Below, in pieces: positions 35,525 to 48,129 of a stretch of 64,000 nucleotides of DNA. The notes beneath the pieces are model-generated. The model made no database searches. It had not been told where the DNA came from and saw nothing but the letters and a program-made list of their open reading frames with translations. This DNA comes from Parapristionchus giblindavisi (Eukaryota; Nematoda; Chromadorea; Rhabditida; Diplogasteridae), in the NCBI GenBank assembly GCA_943737045.1, contig CALSFV010000210.1:186001-250000 (forward strand), in the 5' to 3' direction. The first letter of the stretch is position 1, and every line of letters begins with the position of its first letter. The position numbers and the translations under genes were made by a program.

Positions 35525-36713
35525 TCAGTGTGCGAGGGGGGGAACCATTCGATCACGGATCGGCTCCATTTCAAGCATACTCTGAAAACTGAAAACACGA
35601 TATTCCGGGTTTATCTTAATGTTTAATTTATAATAATATTTCAGAAAGTCCCCGGCCTACGGCACTTGGATATTACTGGTTGCGAGAATGTTTCTGATAT
35701 ATCACCACTGAAGTGTTTGCCCAATCTGGAGATGCTGTCATTAGGTGGTCTAACCACTTCTTTAATCGATCAAACCATGGAGACTTTCAATTCACTCACC
35801 AAACTGAAATCGATCGACTTGAGTGGAAGGCAGGAACGCGATCCTTTTCAAGCAGAGTGAGAGTATTCTTTTTTATTGGCTCTGAATATGGATCGCTTTG
35901 ATCCAGAATGAACTATTTCGACATCATATTCAACTTGCGCTGCTTTTGTAAATGGGAAACTTCGGTTATACATGTTGAACCCGTGATCTATGGTGAAATC
36001 CTGATTTTCCTCAGGGAATCTATTCTACAATGGAATAATACTTTACAAGTATTTAGTCACTGATTCTCGTACGTTTCAGCAAGATCACAATGGGCATGGT
36101 ATTCGTATCTCATCTGCACTTAGTCGATTCGGATGAGCCATTCTGGCCTCAACTCGAATTCATCGATCTATCGGGGTGCACATTTCATTGTGATATTTTA
36201 AAAATCGTTCGAGTGTTCAAACACCTTCGAATGATGTCCCTTCTTGGTAAGTTCGATCAAATTTATAGACATTTCCTTCAGGCGTACCTCCGAATGAGAA
36301 AGAAGGCTAATTTTGTTTTGTTGCTAATAAAATAACTACCCCAGAAACTCGACAAAGCATTTTCACTACATAGGCTACATATTTTCAACTAAAATTTTTC
36401 GCATATATTGTTGTGATTTTTAGGTGCGGCTTATAATTCGGAAGATGTGTTTAATATGAGAGCAGGTGTGAAAGTCGCCAGTGACACGAATCCGTCGGGT
36501 TGTTTCAATCTTGTATCATTGTATCAGAACAAATACAAGTTTGGAATGCCTAATACGATGTTCCAGCACTTTAGGACGCACCTGCAGGTAACATTTTATA
36601 CTTTATTATAGCACTTACATAGTGGGTGGCATACCATGAACATCAGAGTCCTTTTGTGCTCTTCTGAAATATGACCCTTTGTATCGTTTGTGTGCGAGCT
36701 TCCGCATGCTTGT

Positions 36714-36906
36714 CATACATTTTCGGTACCCTCGCCGTCTATTTTTATATAGTGGGTCAATTCTCGAAATAGGGTGGGTTGATGCACAAAATTCGTTATT
36801 TACACTTAAAAATCATCATTTTTTAGCTTCCCTTTTTATCAAGTGGCCTAAAATGGGCCTTATATAGTGGGTCAATCCTCGCACTGCGAGGCTATGGCAA
36901 TGCATG
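36714..36906. mobile_element. hAT-like MITE, CATACATTTTCGG family, intron 7 of copy C
   Basis: 8-base duplication ATGCTTGT on both sides (36706-36713, 36907-36914). Site empty in D. TATATAGTGGGTC-type motifs repeat inside. Confidence 0.8.
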
Positions 36907-37654
36907 ATGCTTGTTAAAGAAGGAGGCCCTTGAGTTGTCATGACTGACTCCCGCCACGATAAGCGTGATGGCTATTGTTTATATTACATGGTAATTGGCG
37001 TACGGGATAACGAGAAAATGAGAGAGCAAAATATGCAAATCGGATGAGCACTCCATACATGCCCACTTTCAATGCGCGTGAGCTTTAAACATATCGGGAA
37101 TCAATATCAGATATCTCTTTCGATTCGTGCGACGAATCTCTATCATTCTCTATTACGAAAACAAACAGTCTTATTACGAAAAAACTCGAGGGCCTCCATC
37201 TTTAAATGAATTGAGAGTGAGAAGATTAGTTGACATAAATCGTGGGGAATGTACGCTCTACAACAATTAATGTTACAAAATTTTAAAAAAGATATGTATG
37301 AAATCTCTTCATTCGGATATTGCGCGATGTAATCTCTCAAAAAATTGGCTAAAATGTTATGCCCTTTCCTTGTTTTAAAGAGAACAGGAAAAATGTTATA
37401 TCTGAATTCAACTACGGTCTACAGTTTGGTCCTATATATATAATATTCATACAAGGTTCAGTAAATCGTATTTTAAATTTGCAGCTACGTGAAGCCAAAT
37501 TCTCTGTGGATGAATTAAATAGATGCGCCAGAATCTTCGAGTATGCGAATTTGAGATACGCGAATGACAAATACGTCCAAATGTTGGCAACTATTTTATG
37601 GAAGACTTTACTAAGGTAAATTACAATTATTATTAATATAACGCGGATAACTTA

Positions 37655-38072
37655 CAAGGGAACTTTCTCAACTTAATGTGGCCATATGACATGGGAATAA
37701 TTTACCTGAATCAGTTTTCGATGCTGATTACGAATCCGTTATCAAACGTTGCCCAATCGAGCTGAGATTCGAGAAAATCGATCTTGAAATTCGACTATTT
37801 CATTCGAAAATTCACAACTTACCTACAATATCCACTAAATTACAGCAGGAGGTGTTTGGATTATTGATGTATGAGTTTATGAACGCATTGGGATGGTTCA
37901 TATGTGAAGTTTCACGAATTTCCGAATAAACTAGCGAATTTAATATCGATTTTCTCGAATCTCAGCTCGATTGGGCAACGTTTGAAAACGGATTCGTAAT
38001 CAGCGTCGAAAACTGATTCAGGTAAATTATTCCCATGTCATATGGCCACATTAAGTTGGGATAGTTCCCTTG
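37655..38072. mobile_element. CAAGG-ended MITE, intron 8 of copy C
   Basis: 418 bases, ends CAAGGGAACTTTCTCAACTT and imperfect reverse, duplication TTA. D reads the empty site. Confidence 0.8.
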
Positions 38073-39136
38073 TTAAATAAGAAATTTAACTTATTGTTAA
38101 TACAATATTTTCGTCTTTCAAAATGTTTCTAGCAACCTATGCACATTTTCAGCGAAAATAATAAAGGTGTACTGTAACTACAATAACATTTTTTGCAACC
38201 TGTCTTTATAATATCTCCGTTGTTTTGGGATCATTCATGGGCGGGGTACATGGAGCCCGATTCTACAGGGGGCATCCGAACGAAAAAGGGTTAATTTTAC
38301 ATGGGCCTTCACTTTTTTGAAAAGTTCTCCTAAACGTCATCTTTCACAAGGGGTATTCCTCAAATTTTCGAAAAGCACAAGTTTACATGCGGCACCCCCA
38401 TTTGGGAATATAAAGATTTATGGCGATGCTGACAGTTGGGACATTAGCTTGGTGGCTTGGTAAGCGATTTTAGCCAAATTAATGGAGAAAAAAACTTCTA
38501 CTTGTGCTTTCTCATAAACTAGTCGACTACTAGCTTCTTTGACGTCCCAAATTCTATTAATTCATAATATTTATTAATAAGATTATTATTAATATTATAA
38601 ATATTAATAATAATTAATATTATTAATATAAATATAATTTATTATTAATATTAATAAGAGAAGTTCACGACAATATTCATGTTTAAAATTTTTTTTTCCC
38701 GTGTAGGGAAAGGCGAGTCAAAAATTACTGATCAATAATTAGAATATCGTATATAATTGCTATCATACTCTCATGAAAATGTTCGGTGGAGTCCATCTGT
38801 AATTGTATTGAAGGTAATAAAAAAACTGAAAACTTTTTTTTCAGTCACAATCGAATGCGTTATATCAACAACCAATACTTGGGGAGATGTATTGAGAGAT
38901 ATGTCAAGAGAGTGAATTTATCGAGTTTTCAATGTTCAATACAGGATGAGATCGAGGTTAGATAAATCTTTATATTATACAATACAGTTCAAGACATGAC
39001 ATGATGCTACAATTTCCTTTATCAGCTGTTGCCACTAATAATAAAGGACTAATTATTCTGCGTGTGGTAAGGTCGCAGGTGGCACTTCTGTTTTAGTTCT
39101 TCGTTCAACTCATAGGTCGAAAAGTATGTTACAAAG

Positions 39137-39381
39137 TAGGGTTCCGCATTCGTGCACTAAGTTGTGCAATCGTGCAGAGTCGTGCGTCATTTTTATTCAT
39201 CAGAGGCATTTTGCGGTCGCTATTTTTAATGGTTTATCGGCATTTTCTTTGTTATATAAATGTAAATTCCGCTAAAACATTGCAAATAACGACCGCTAAA
39301 TGTCGCCGATGAATAAAAATGATGCACGACTCTGCACGATTGCACGAATTGCACGACTTACTGCACGAATGCTGAACCCTA
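39137..39381. mobile_element. nested hAT-like MITE, TAGGGTTCCGC family
   Basis: 245 bases, ends TAGGGTTCCGCATTCGTGCA and reverse, duplication TTACAAAG. GTGCA motifs recur near both ends. Confidence 0.82.
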
Positions 39382-39472
39382 TTACAAAGTACCAAGCCTG
39401 ACTGCATTTTGAACCAAATTTCTCAAAAATCAAAAAAAAAAGATTTAAAAACAAAAAAAAGAAAAACCTGAC

Positions 39473-39651
39473 CATACATTTTCGGTGCCCTCGCCGAATT
39501 AGTTTTATACAGTTGGCCGATTTAGAAAAATCGTTATTTTTCGCTTAAATTGTAATCTTTCACATTAAAAAATGAGATTTATTTAGTGGGTCGACTCTCA
39601 AAATGAGTCGTATATAGCAATCCTCACACTGTACGGGTATGAAAATGTATG
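39473..39651. mobile_element. nested hAT-like MITE, CATACATTTTCGG family
   Basis: Duplication AACCTGAC at 39465-39472 and 39652-39659. Confidence 0.82.
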
Positions 39652-40017
39652 AACCTGACCGGATTTTGAGCCAAATTTGCCAAAAATCGAAAAACCTGAA
39701 TGCTTTTTGAGCCAAATTAGCCAAAATCGAAAAACCTGACCGAATTTTTAAAATCGATAACCTAGCTATTCGTCCTATGGTTCAACTTCTTCTGAACAAT
39801 TATTGAAGGCATTCTTCAGTATCAAAGTCGCTGCCCTTGATTCTTTTCGAACAGTTTACAGTTTTACAGTTTAAAACACATTTCTGATGTGCATGGGGAA
39901 AAAGCTCTTCTTACTTCCGACAGTCCCAGAACACTGATCTTCATATGCGCGATTTCACAAATCCGAGAAGATCGACAGGCAGTTTGGCAATGACCGAAGA
40001 ATAAGCGATAGAAATAT

Positions 40018-40192
40018 TTCCCCCCAATACTTCCTCAATACTTCCCCCCAATACTTCCCCCAATACTTCCCCCAATACTTCCCCCAATACTTCCCTCTAT
40101 ACTTCCCCCAATACTTCCCCCAATACTTCCCCCAATACTTCCCCCCAATACTTCCCCCAATACTTCCCCCAATACTTCCTCAATACTTTATC
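40018..40192. repeat. AATACTTCCCCC minisatellite, intron 9 of copy C
   Basis: About 13 units of 12-13 bases with TCTAT and TCAAT variants. Confidence 0.9.
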
Positions 40193-40870
40193 AGTAATTG
40201 CTTGATGGAAGGCATTCTACTTCTGACTTTTCTATAGTTTTCTAGGTGGGGACAATTTTACGCTGTTGATCTTGATTCGGTGAGAGAAGAAGAGACGAAC
40301 CGCTTACTGCCGAAACAAACGCAAAGAAAAAAAAACTATCAAATCTTAGAGTTTCACTATTTATTTAATTACTTATGTATTTATTACTTTAATGCAGCTT
40401 CTGGCACTATTCGACAATGTTACAATATGGGATAAGGATCTTGATTTTTATCGGATATTCGTTGTCGGGCATAATAGGATAATGAGCGGTGGCTCCACTG
40501 AACAAAGGTCAGATTGTTTTTAATTCAATAAAGATTACGACCGAAGAAACTGATTTTTCTTGATTTTGACGATTTCCTAATCCATTTATTTCTATCTTTC
40601 AGTGGTGCTGTTCTCAGAATATTAGCTAGATGTGTTTATAAACTATCATCTATTGATCGGAGAAATATACTAGAAAACATGAACCTTGAAGGATATGTGG
40701 AAATATTTGCCGAGGTTGGTTGGGAGATAGAAGTAACGCACAATTTGGACAAATAATCAGAGACGATGTGAACTACTCAAAAGTGATAATGAGACGAATG
40801 GGAAAGTCTTCTGCGCTGTAGCAACGTTACTGTACAATTTCACAGGTAAGGGAATTGATCGTTTTCTATA

Positions 40871-40894
40871 TAATAATAATAATAATAGTAATAA
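40871..40894. repeat. short AAT array, intron 12 of copy C
   Basis: About seven interrupted units at the position where B and D have long arrays. Confidence 0.8.
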
Positions 40895-41100
40895 TTTGAC
40901 TATAAAAACACGATATTTTTGTATGGATTATGAACTATGAATTTTCTTCAGAAAACGCTGATACCTGTAAACTGTTCGTGAAGTTTGGTTTGCTGGAAGA
41001 GGCCTTCCGAGGATTGGAGGTTAAGCGAGAATCGTCGAAGATCAAGGTATGTCTTATAGTTCCCTAGAGATGTCTGGCTGTTGTGCACAGGTGTTTGAAT

Positions 41101-41317
41101 CCTTGCATGATCCCAGTAAAATTCGTGCAATTAGTGGCATGATCATGCAGGGAATATACTCGAATCATGCATGGATTATCCGTGATCATGCATGGATTCT
41201 ATCATGCCATGTATGATCACGGAACATTCGTGCATGATCACGAACGATGGATATTCCCTGCATGATCATGCATGGAATTTCAAATCATGCTTGATTATAC
41301 TTGTATTCGTGATCATG
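41101..41317. repeat. ATGATCATGCA-rich inverted repeat, intron 13 of copy C
   Basis: Begins CCTTGCATGATC and ends GATCATGCAAGG, with many internal GATCATGCA palindromes. Also in D at 56,934-57,150. B has only the outer ends joined, near 23,520. Confidence 0.65.
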
Positions 41318-41469
41318 CAAGGATTTCAACACCAGAGTGGCTGAGGATTGAGAGGATGTGGGCGATGATTCATTATAAATAGAAAGTTCATTTGATCAGA
41401 AAATGTAATTTTATTAGATTCATTTGAAAGAGATATGCAAATGAACCTTTCCTGTGTATTCTTTCAAAC

Positions 41470-41643
41470 CATAGGTCGAAAAGTAAGTTGCATTTTGAGC
41501 CGAAAAGTCCCGAAAAATCAGAATACCTGACCGCATTTGGGAGATTTTTTGATTACCTGACCGCAGTTGTGCCAAAAATTCCTGAAAATTCGAAAAAACC
41601 TGACCGCATTTTGAAAATATGTACCGTAGCTATTCGACCTATG
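41470..41643. mobile_element. CATAGGTCGAA-family MITE, intron 13 of copy C
   Basis: 8-base duplication TTTCAAAC on both sides; diverged internal units of CCTGACCGCA type. Confidence 0.82.
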
Positions 41644-41697
41644 TTTCAAACCTCGATCCGCGCATCCTCCCTTATCAGTCTGCTGGCATTCCTGAGG

Positions 41698-41840
41698 CCG
41701 TATCCATGAACGTCGGCAAACCGTTTACCGGCAAACGTGACGTCACACGCGTAGGGGGAGCATCTCTGGCAAACGCCTCCGCCTACGCTTGTGACGCCAA
41801 GTTTGCCGGCCAACGGTTTGCCGACGCTCATGGATACGTA
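41698..41840. repeat. GC-rich hairpin, intron 13 of copy C
   Basis: Arms CGTATCCATGAACGTCGGCA / TGCCGACGCTCATGGATACG with GTGACGTCACA inside, much richer in G and C than its surroundings. Also in D at about 57,531-57,670. Confidence 0.65.
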
Positions 41841-43430
41841 TACTGGTCGTCAATTGCCAAATTCGGCCATTTTCAACACGATATTCGACACGGTTATTCC
41901 ATTGTCTCCTCTTTTCTCGTCTACCTTTTTTTCTGGTGCAGTCTCGGTTCGAAGAAATTTTTTTAAAGATTTTTTAGATTTTTTTCACAATTTCTAATTC
42001 TTAAATATACCGTCAAAACGAAAGAAAACAACACAAGTATGAGATTGCACGGAATTATAGGAGATTTTTCCATATTTGTTCTTTTTTTTAATTTTACAAC
42101 TTTCTGTGTTGATTGACATGGAAAATGCCATTGGAGTTTCATTCAGCGGTGGATCACCAACTAAATTAAGAAAGAATATACAAATTTGAAACACATTGGA
42201 AAAGTTGGATTTTCTTGCAAAGTTGCCTTTTTGGTGGAAAGATTGCTCTATGTTTGGAAGAGCAATTTTGATTGAAATTAGATACGAATTTTAGATCCTG
42301 AAACCAACATAGACCAAAGTGGAATGGGTGGTAGACTCAATAGCCCAAAATGCACGGAATTGAGAATAACAGTCAATGAAATATAACTTATTCCTAGTTT
42401 GAAAAGTATGGAAAAATTTCCCGTATAATCGCCTACTTATGTCTTTTTCTCTTTTGACGGCACAATCCGAGTTGTTATAATTTGCATTGAAGGTACTTCG
42501 ATTCCTCGACAACTTCGCCTCTTACGAAGCGTCGACGCTAAATGAATATCTTTCGCCCACAAGGATCGAAACTTTATTGTAAGCCTGGACCATTTTAGAC
42601 TAGATACTTACAATTTGTAATCGACTAAATGTCGCGGGTATTTTAAGTAATATATTTATTAAAATAACGCATTCGTTAGGCATCTTTTGGCACGTTTTTT
42701 TTCCTGCTCGCTCTGATCGATAAATAAAAATAAATAAGTGAATATTTTCAGAGACAATATGACGAAGTCTCCACATGCAGTCACTCCAGAAGGATGTTTC
42801 CACACCGCTCAAGATTCTAGGAAATTCACTGTTGATTTTCTGACAATTCAGATTTTAAGATTAATGTGAGATGTGAGCTGGGAAATGAAAGATTAGTATA
42901 AAAAAATATTATGTTTTCATATGTAAAATATGACGTATTATTTAGTTATCCGTCGTCTTTTTGTGGCCTCGTCTTTCATATCTCGAACCGAGTTATAGGT
43001 GAGTTTACACGAATGACTAACACAGTTTTTTTACCTTGAAATGTTTAAATCCTTAACCGTAAAAATATGATATTTATGAAATTCTTGATTAATTCTGTGT
43101 TAATTTTACTAAGAAGACCAAAATTCCGAAAAGTAAATTTAAAATTATATGGATTTCGTACAGTTTTTCTGTTCCATTTGCAACTTTTCACCAAAACTTA
43201 TTCTATATTCTGAAAATTGCTAATAATTGTAAAAATAGTTTTTTAAAGATCGTTAGAAGAGCTGAAGGTGCTGCTCCATCAATATGATCGTGTCGGCACC
43301 CAAGCATTTGCGTTGTGGTCTATCGATAATATTTGCTCGTCGAGTGCGCATAAAGGACTGTTAACTATTCGGTAAATCTTTATTTATTTTTATTTATTTG
43401 ATACACCCGTGACAGGTGCGACAGCAAATA

Positions 43431-45876
43431 CAGGGTGCGCCAAAATTACCCGAACTGATTTCACCATTATGATTCCCAGGCCCCCAATGCAAATGCGCAA
43501 CCCCTATTGCAGCATCATGACGAGTGATCATTGGCCACTCCCTATTCAAGGTTTCAAGTCAGTTAGTCTTCTAGTAATGGGGAAGTAAAGTCGACTGCGA
43601 CCCCTCATTCTCAAGTGTACAAGGTGGATTGTCATAGTTCATCAGCTCGGCTTTCACGAGTCGGCTGTATCCGATACCGGTATCGTGTACCAAGATCTTG
43701 GTACTGACAAGGAACGTCCGGGTAGAGGTAGACCGATTTCAGTTTCCACCGCTACGAACCGAGATCTCATCCGAAAGATGGTGTTTCGAAACCACAAGTT
43801 TACGATCTGGAGACTCGATATCTCGAACACTTCCATTCTTCATCTCCTCAGGTCTCAGCTGACTCTTCTCCCTTACAAGTACAGTAAACTGTTAGAACCG
43901 AATGAGCGACAGATCAAGCTCCGCTGAGAACGGTGACCTCAACTTTTTATGCGTTGTGCTAGGTCCGCGCACTTCAGCACGATGTTCAGCGAAGAGAATA
44001 TCCTACCTTCAAAGACAACCTGAATATCGAGAACAACAGAATTATTGCCTCTGCCGCCGTACCAAATAGGTCGACCCTAAAAATATGTCCCCCCTCTCTG
44101 AGTCAATCGATATTTGAGATAGGAAGGCCTTTATTTGTAGTCGAGATGATAGCGGAAATAGATCAAACAGGGAAGTGGCACAAAACTGATAGATGAGAGA
44201 CTCAATTGGAATCATGCGATAATGAAAAAAGTGATGCACAAAATGCAGTAAATAGAGGAAATGAAAATTAATTGGATGAAAGAATTAAATGGTTTTTGAA
44301 AAGAAAGAAATCTAATGTGTGCAATGTTTTGAAAATGTTTCGAATGGGAAGAAGCTCAATAAAGATAACGAAACAAGGGAATATGAAAAGGGAAAAGAGA
44401 AAAGGAAGGGAAAAGGGGAGGGGATTCAACAATAGCTAGGAGAGTTTCGTTAATACAAAACAATGTTAAATGGAATAATCGATGCAGTCAATAACAATAT
44501 TGGATACTTCAATTAATATCCATCCAATGATCTTTCTTGGTTTTTCTCCCATTCTTGTATCGTCGTCCTTGAACCATCATATGAACGAATCTAGAAATTT
44601 AAATAATTATAAATAAATAACAACATAGTAACATAAAACATAAATATAGTGAACAACGAATTGTGAAAACGGATAATGACTTTAACGGTCCATATTGGTG
44701 AAATGAACGATGAACGAACGTGAATAGGTAAAGAACAATGGACTATAGTATCGATTCTTACAAAATGTAATATGAAACAAGTAAACAAAACAATAACACA
44801 TAACAATAATCTAAACAATATCATAAAATGAGCGGAGACTTGCGGGATGACAATGTGGAGTTACAGTTCATATATCACATTGTGTCACGCACAGTCAGCC
44901 GGGTCAACTCTAAATATCTCGACCATAAAATCACTCGTGCGGTGTTTTGAAAAATTATGGGTGAGATAGAGAGAAATAGTGTGCTAAAGAAGAGACGCAG
45001 ACAGACATATTTTTGAGGCGGTCGGAATAGCCTCAATTTCTCGTCTACCCTATTCCCTCTTGTGATCTCTCACTTTCTTTCCCTCTCTACCTCACCCCTA
45101 TTTCTGTCTCTCGACTTCATAGGAATTACAGTCGAGATGAGCCCCAAAATGGAGCCGATTCCTATAGAAAAAAGAGAGAAATTAGGGTCGACCTCTTGAT
45201 CTACCACCCCTATTTGGTACGGCGGCTGATCTTAAAGAATCTTACAAGACGGCTGGGGTCATGGGTCATATCAGTCTTCCACAATACGCCAAGGTTTTAG
45301 CTGCTGTTTGCCCAACTGGAAAGTCCACTCTTGTTTTGCCACTCCATGCGTCTAGATCAATAAGGCATATTTTACCAAGCACATCCTCGAAGACGCACTT
45401 CTACTCCGATACCATACCCACTTCGGTCAGGACCACTAGACCTTTCGGTAAGATTCTGTCGTCAATGACATGACAAAGTTGACCCAGTCGTGGTTTTTCA
45501 CCCATGCACTCGGCAAAATCCATCACATTGAATTACTTCCGAACTCCCCCAATCGCAACCTCCTCGACTGCAGTGCTTGGAGGTGTTGTAGGCCAAGATG
45601 TTCTCTATCAAGCACCAGAACCTCGACTCCCTCAGTGCTCCGCTTCTCAAGGCATGGGACGAACTCGATGACAACTACTTGCGGGAATCGGCAGTCGCAT
45701 ATGAGAAGAGACTCATGGCTTGTGTCAGAGCTAAAAGAGACCACGGCGAGATTCGCTAGTACACTACTGCTGCCCATATTCTTGATAAGCTTTACCATGA
45801 ACCATATCACTCAGGTCACATTTCCAAGGGGAGATTCATATGGAGACAACAGTTCGGGTAATTATGGCGCACCCTG
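43431..45876 (+). mobile_element. Tc1/mariner-like element in intron 17 of copy C, degenerate and with a nested element
   Basis: Terminal inverted repeats of 27 bases (CAGGGTGCGCCAAAATTACC at the left; one mismatch on the right) flanked by TA on both sides. Broken transposase pieces include a DNA-binding part (RGRPISVSTATNRDLIRKM near 43735), a catalytic-core piece (AAVCPTGKSTLVLPL near 45300) and SPNLNLLD-type sequence near 45550, in different frames with stops. The middle is interrupted by the GCCGCC-ended element at 44053-45226. Not able to make an active enzyme as it stands. Confidence 0.85.
44053..45226. mobile_element. GCCGCC-ended non-autonomous transposon nested in the Tc1/mariner element
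   Basis: About 1.17 kb with inverted ends GCCGCCGTACCAAATAGG / CCTATTTGGTACGGCGGC, inner ends also matching (GGTCGACCCTAA). No long open frame. Target on the plus strand was CTCTGATC, with a single T on each side. Superfamily not recognised. Confidence 0.75.
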
Positions 45877-46040
45877 TACAGAAGCGATTAGAAAAATAAT
45901 AGTAATAATAGAAAGGACAAATCGGCTTCATCAATTCGATAATTAGTTGTTCACTAACAAAGGCGCCTCCAGACTTTTGCTTACAACGAGCAGCAAAAGT
46001 ATTGCTCTTTTTTTCAAAACGCCGTTACGTTCTCTATTTT

Positions 46041-46164
46041 TAAAGGGAGCGTTACCTCACTCAATGGTCTCTTCATTGCGCACACTATTTCTCTGTTCTC
46101 TAACAACGAGAGAGTGTTGTGCGTCGAAGAGACCATTGAGAGAGGGTACACTCCCTTTAAAGGC
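46041..46164. repeat. imperfect palindrome, intron 17
   Basis: Arms around TTTAAAGGGAGCG and CAATGGTCTCTTC. Also present in B (20,571-20,690) and in a damaged form in D (61,964-62,105). Confidence 0.6.
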
Positions 46165-47131
46165 CCACCCGATCTAATTCGAAACCTTTGCCAGAGCGTG
46201 TATTAAAATTAGCTCGTGGCACGCAGAAGAAGGAAGTTAACTAACGTTTTGAGAAAAAATTTTTTGGCAGATGCTCAAAAAGATATTCAGCAAGCTGAGC
46301 GATATAAATGAATCACGATTTTTTTTTATTCATTTATCGTACACCGCAAGGGTGTTTCAACAAGTACAAAGAGTTCGAGTGCAAGACCAATCTGTGAAAG
46401 ATTAAAATTATTAAAAGAGAGGTGGATGGGGATGGGAGGAAGGTGAGAGATCAATTTTGATCACGCCTTCTGCTACAGTCAGGAAGAGTGAAGAGGGGAG
46501 GAGCCTCTTGTGCGGTGGAGCGGCCGCATATCCAATTTATATCGTATTGGATCTCTGAGTGAACAGGGAGGAAGAGATAAGAGAAATGTTTAAACGATAA
46601 TCAATAATTTAATTTTAGGTACCAGAAGCTGTTCTGCTCTACCATTCATCTTTTCGAGGAAATCCTTGAGACTACTTCAAATCCTTCTTTACGATCACTA
46701 ATAGTGCCACGACTCAAGAATCTTAAAAAGATCGCTAACAACACTAATAATAATAACATGTAAAGAATAGTTTTTACTGTATTAGAATAACTTTAGAATA
46801 TAAATCTTTTTCTGTATAGATTAAAATACTGTTTTTTTGTGTTTTTTAATAACCTATCCTTGTTAAATCACATAAATGCAATTGTTATCCACAATAATAA
46901 AAATAATTTTGATTTTGATTTTGCACCACACAGTGGTCTCGCAATCACTGGCAATGGAGAGTCAAGGCCATTGCTGGCCGCAACCCAATCAATATAGCCA
47001 ACTCTAATTTACACTCGAGGGGACATACGCATAAAAAACCATAGTGATACACTTCACAAATAGGACACTTCTTCCGTTTCTGGCCAGACCCCCCCCCTCC
47101 TCTCCGTAATTTCGCGTAGTCATTTCATATC

Positions 47132-47180
47132 AGAATTCAGCTGGATAGTGTTCGGTGGTTAACTCTCCCATTCAATCGTA
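47132..47180 (+). pseudogene. remnant of the last chemoreceptor-like exon
   Basis: Short match to the start of the exon at 15548, including its acceptor CAG and the following AATTCAGCTGGAT, but with substitutions and an in-frame TAA. It lies in the spacer between copies C and D at the position equivalent to 7.2 kb. Confidence 0.35.
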
Positions 47181-47220
47181 CCTTCTCTCCATGAGAAAAA
47201 TTTTTCACATGAGTAGATAT

Positions 47221-47549
47221 TAGGGTGGCGAAAATGACTCATGAATATTCTATGGCCTAAAATGAGTGGCTCACTTTCCTTGCGATTATTCATTCCAAGT
47301 GACAGTTGACCGGTCTCCCCTGCGAATATTCGCTTTTTTTGCGAGTCGAAGTGAGTCAAGAAAATTTGGTGAAAGGAGGGCTGAGAGAGCGGTCTGACTC
47401 GCACTCGACTCGCTTTTTTGACTCATTCGCATTGACCTCTCTTCTAACAACTCATTCGCCGAGAGAGCGGTCGTAAATGCCTCTCCAGTGAATACTCACT
47501 CTAGACCGCTAAAGTGGACGAATAATCATGAATCATTTTCGCCACCCTA
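47221..47549. mobile_element. hAT-like MITE, TAGGGTGGCG family
   Basis: 329 bases, ends TAGGGTGGCGAAAATGA and reverse, 8-base duplication GTAGATAT (47213-47220, 47550-47557). Lies in the C-D spacer just before the tRNA. Confidence 0.87.
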
Positions 47550-47791
47550 GTAGATATAGTTGATCGAGAGCAATGCATCCCAGCAAAATAAGCGTCATGA
47601 TTCATTCATTTAATGATGCTCTATGAAAACAAAGCTTTTCACTTCACACACAACTCTCTCAATCTATGTCCAAGTTGCAATATTTTAATATTTTGTGATG
47701 TTCTCATGTTTTTTTCAATGAGTTCGTTTTCACGCCACACACTTATCAGTTGTTCGCACGGACCATTAGCACTTCTAACTTTCCCGACAGA

Positions 47792-47864
47792 GCCTCGTTA
47801 GCTCAGTTGGTAGAGCGTCAGACTTTTAATCTGAATGTCAGGGGTTCGAGCCCCCTACGAGGCT
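47792..47864 (+). tRNA. tRNA-Lys (anticodon TTT), copy 2
   Basis: Mirror copy of the tRNA at 6795-6867, lying in the equivalent spacer upstream of copy D. Anticodon TTT at 47825-47827, intact A and B boxes, and TTTTT a few bases after the end. The flanks are diverged and carry different transposons while the tRNA itself is unchanged, which suggests selection or recent conversion. It has the same unusual acceptor stem and discriminator T as the first copy. Confidence 0.9.
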
Positions 47865-48129
47865 AGCATTTTTGCCGATTTAGAGACCGTACTATTCTGT
47901 CTGTAACTGTATTTTTTCGTGTTTTACGAGGAACTTTAATTTTATTTTAACGAAAATGAAACCACTGGCGAGTAATAGAGGATGAATAGTGAAATGCCTC
48001 GGTCATGTCGTTGAAATATGCATGAAACTAGCAGAAAAGTCAACAAAAATAAATTAGGAAACGTCGTCAATCCTCACCACAATTGCGTACAACAAACAAA
48101 ATTGATTCGTTTACAAACTTTAAAAAAAT

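Larger units (their letters stand above)
39111..39779. mobile_element. CATAGGTCGAA-family MITE carrying two nested MITEs, intron 9 of copy C
   Basis: Outer element flanked by GTTCAACT twice (39103-39110, 39780-39787). Inside it are a TAGGGTTCCGC element (39137-39381) and a CATACATTTTCGG element (39473-39651), each with its own 8-base duplication. Confidence 0.85.
32964..46763 (+). pseudogene. ZYG-11/ZER-1-like gene, copy C, broken in exon 15
   Basis: Same 18-exon structure: 32964-33173, 33706-33799, 33848-33957, 34134-34217, 35645-35856, 36080-36246, 36424-36587, 37485-37615, 38845-38956, 40398-40507, 40603-40714, 40761-40845, 40952-41046, 42493-42578, 42752-42895, 42946-42998, 43249-43371, 46619-46763. 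Exon 1 is six bases shorter than in the others (in frame). Exon 15 is 144 bases instead of 232: an internal 88-base deletion shifts the frame and brings a TGA within a few codons, so the product would end near residue 629 and lose the last third of the armadillo-like region. All other splice sites are kept, so the break may be recent, or a truncated protein may still be made. Introns have gained several private MITEs and intron 17 carries a Tc1/mariner element. Confidence 0.78.

Noticed and set aside
45523..45810. 95-codon minus-strand open frame inside the Tc1/mariner element (also at 61446)
   Set aside because: Antisense of the decayed transposase; residues on the plus strand match the transposase C-terminal part.
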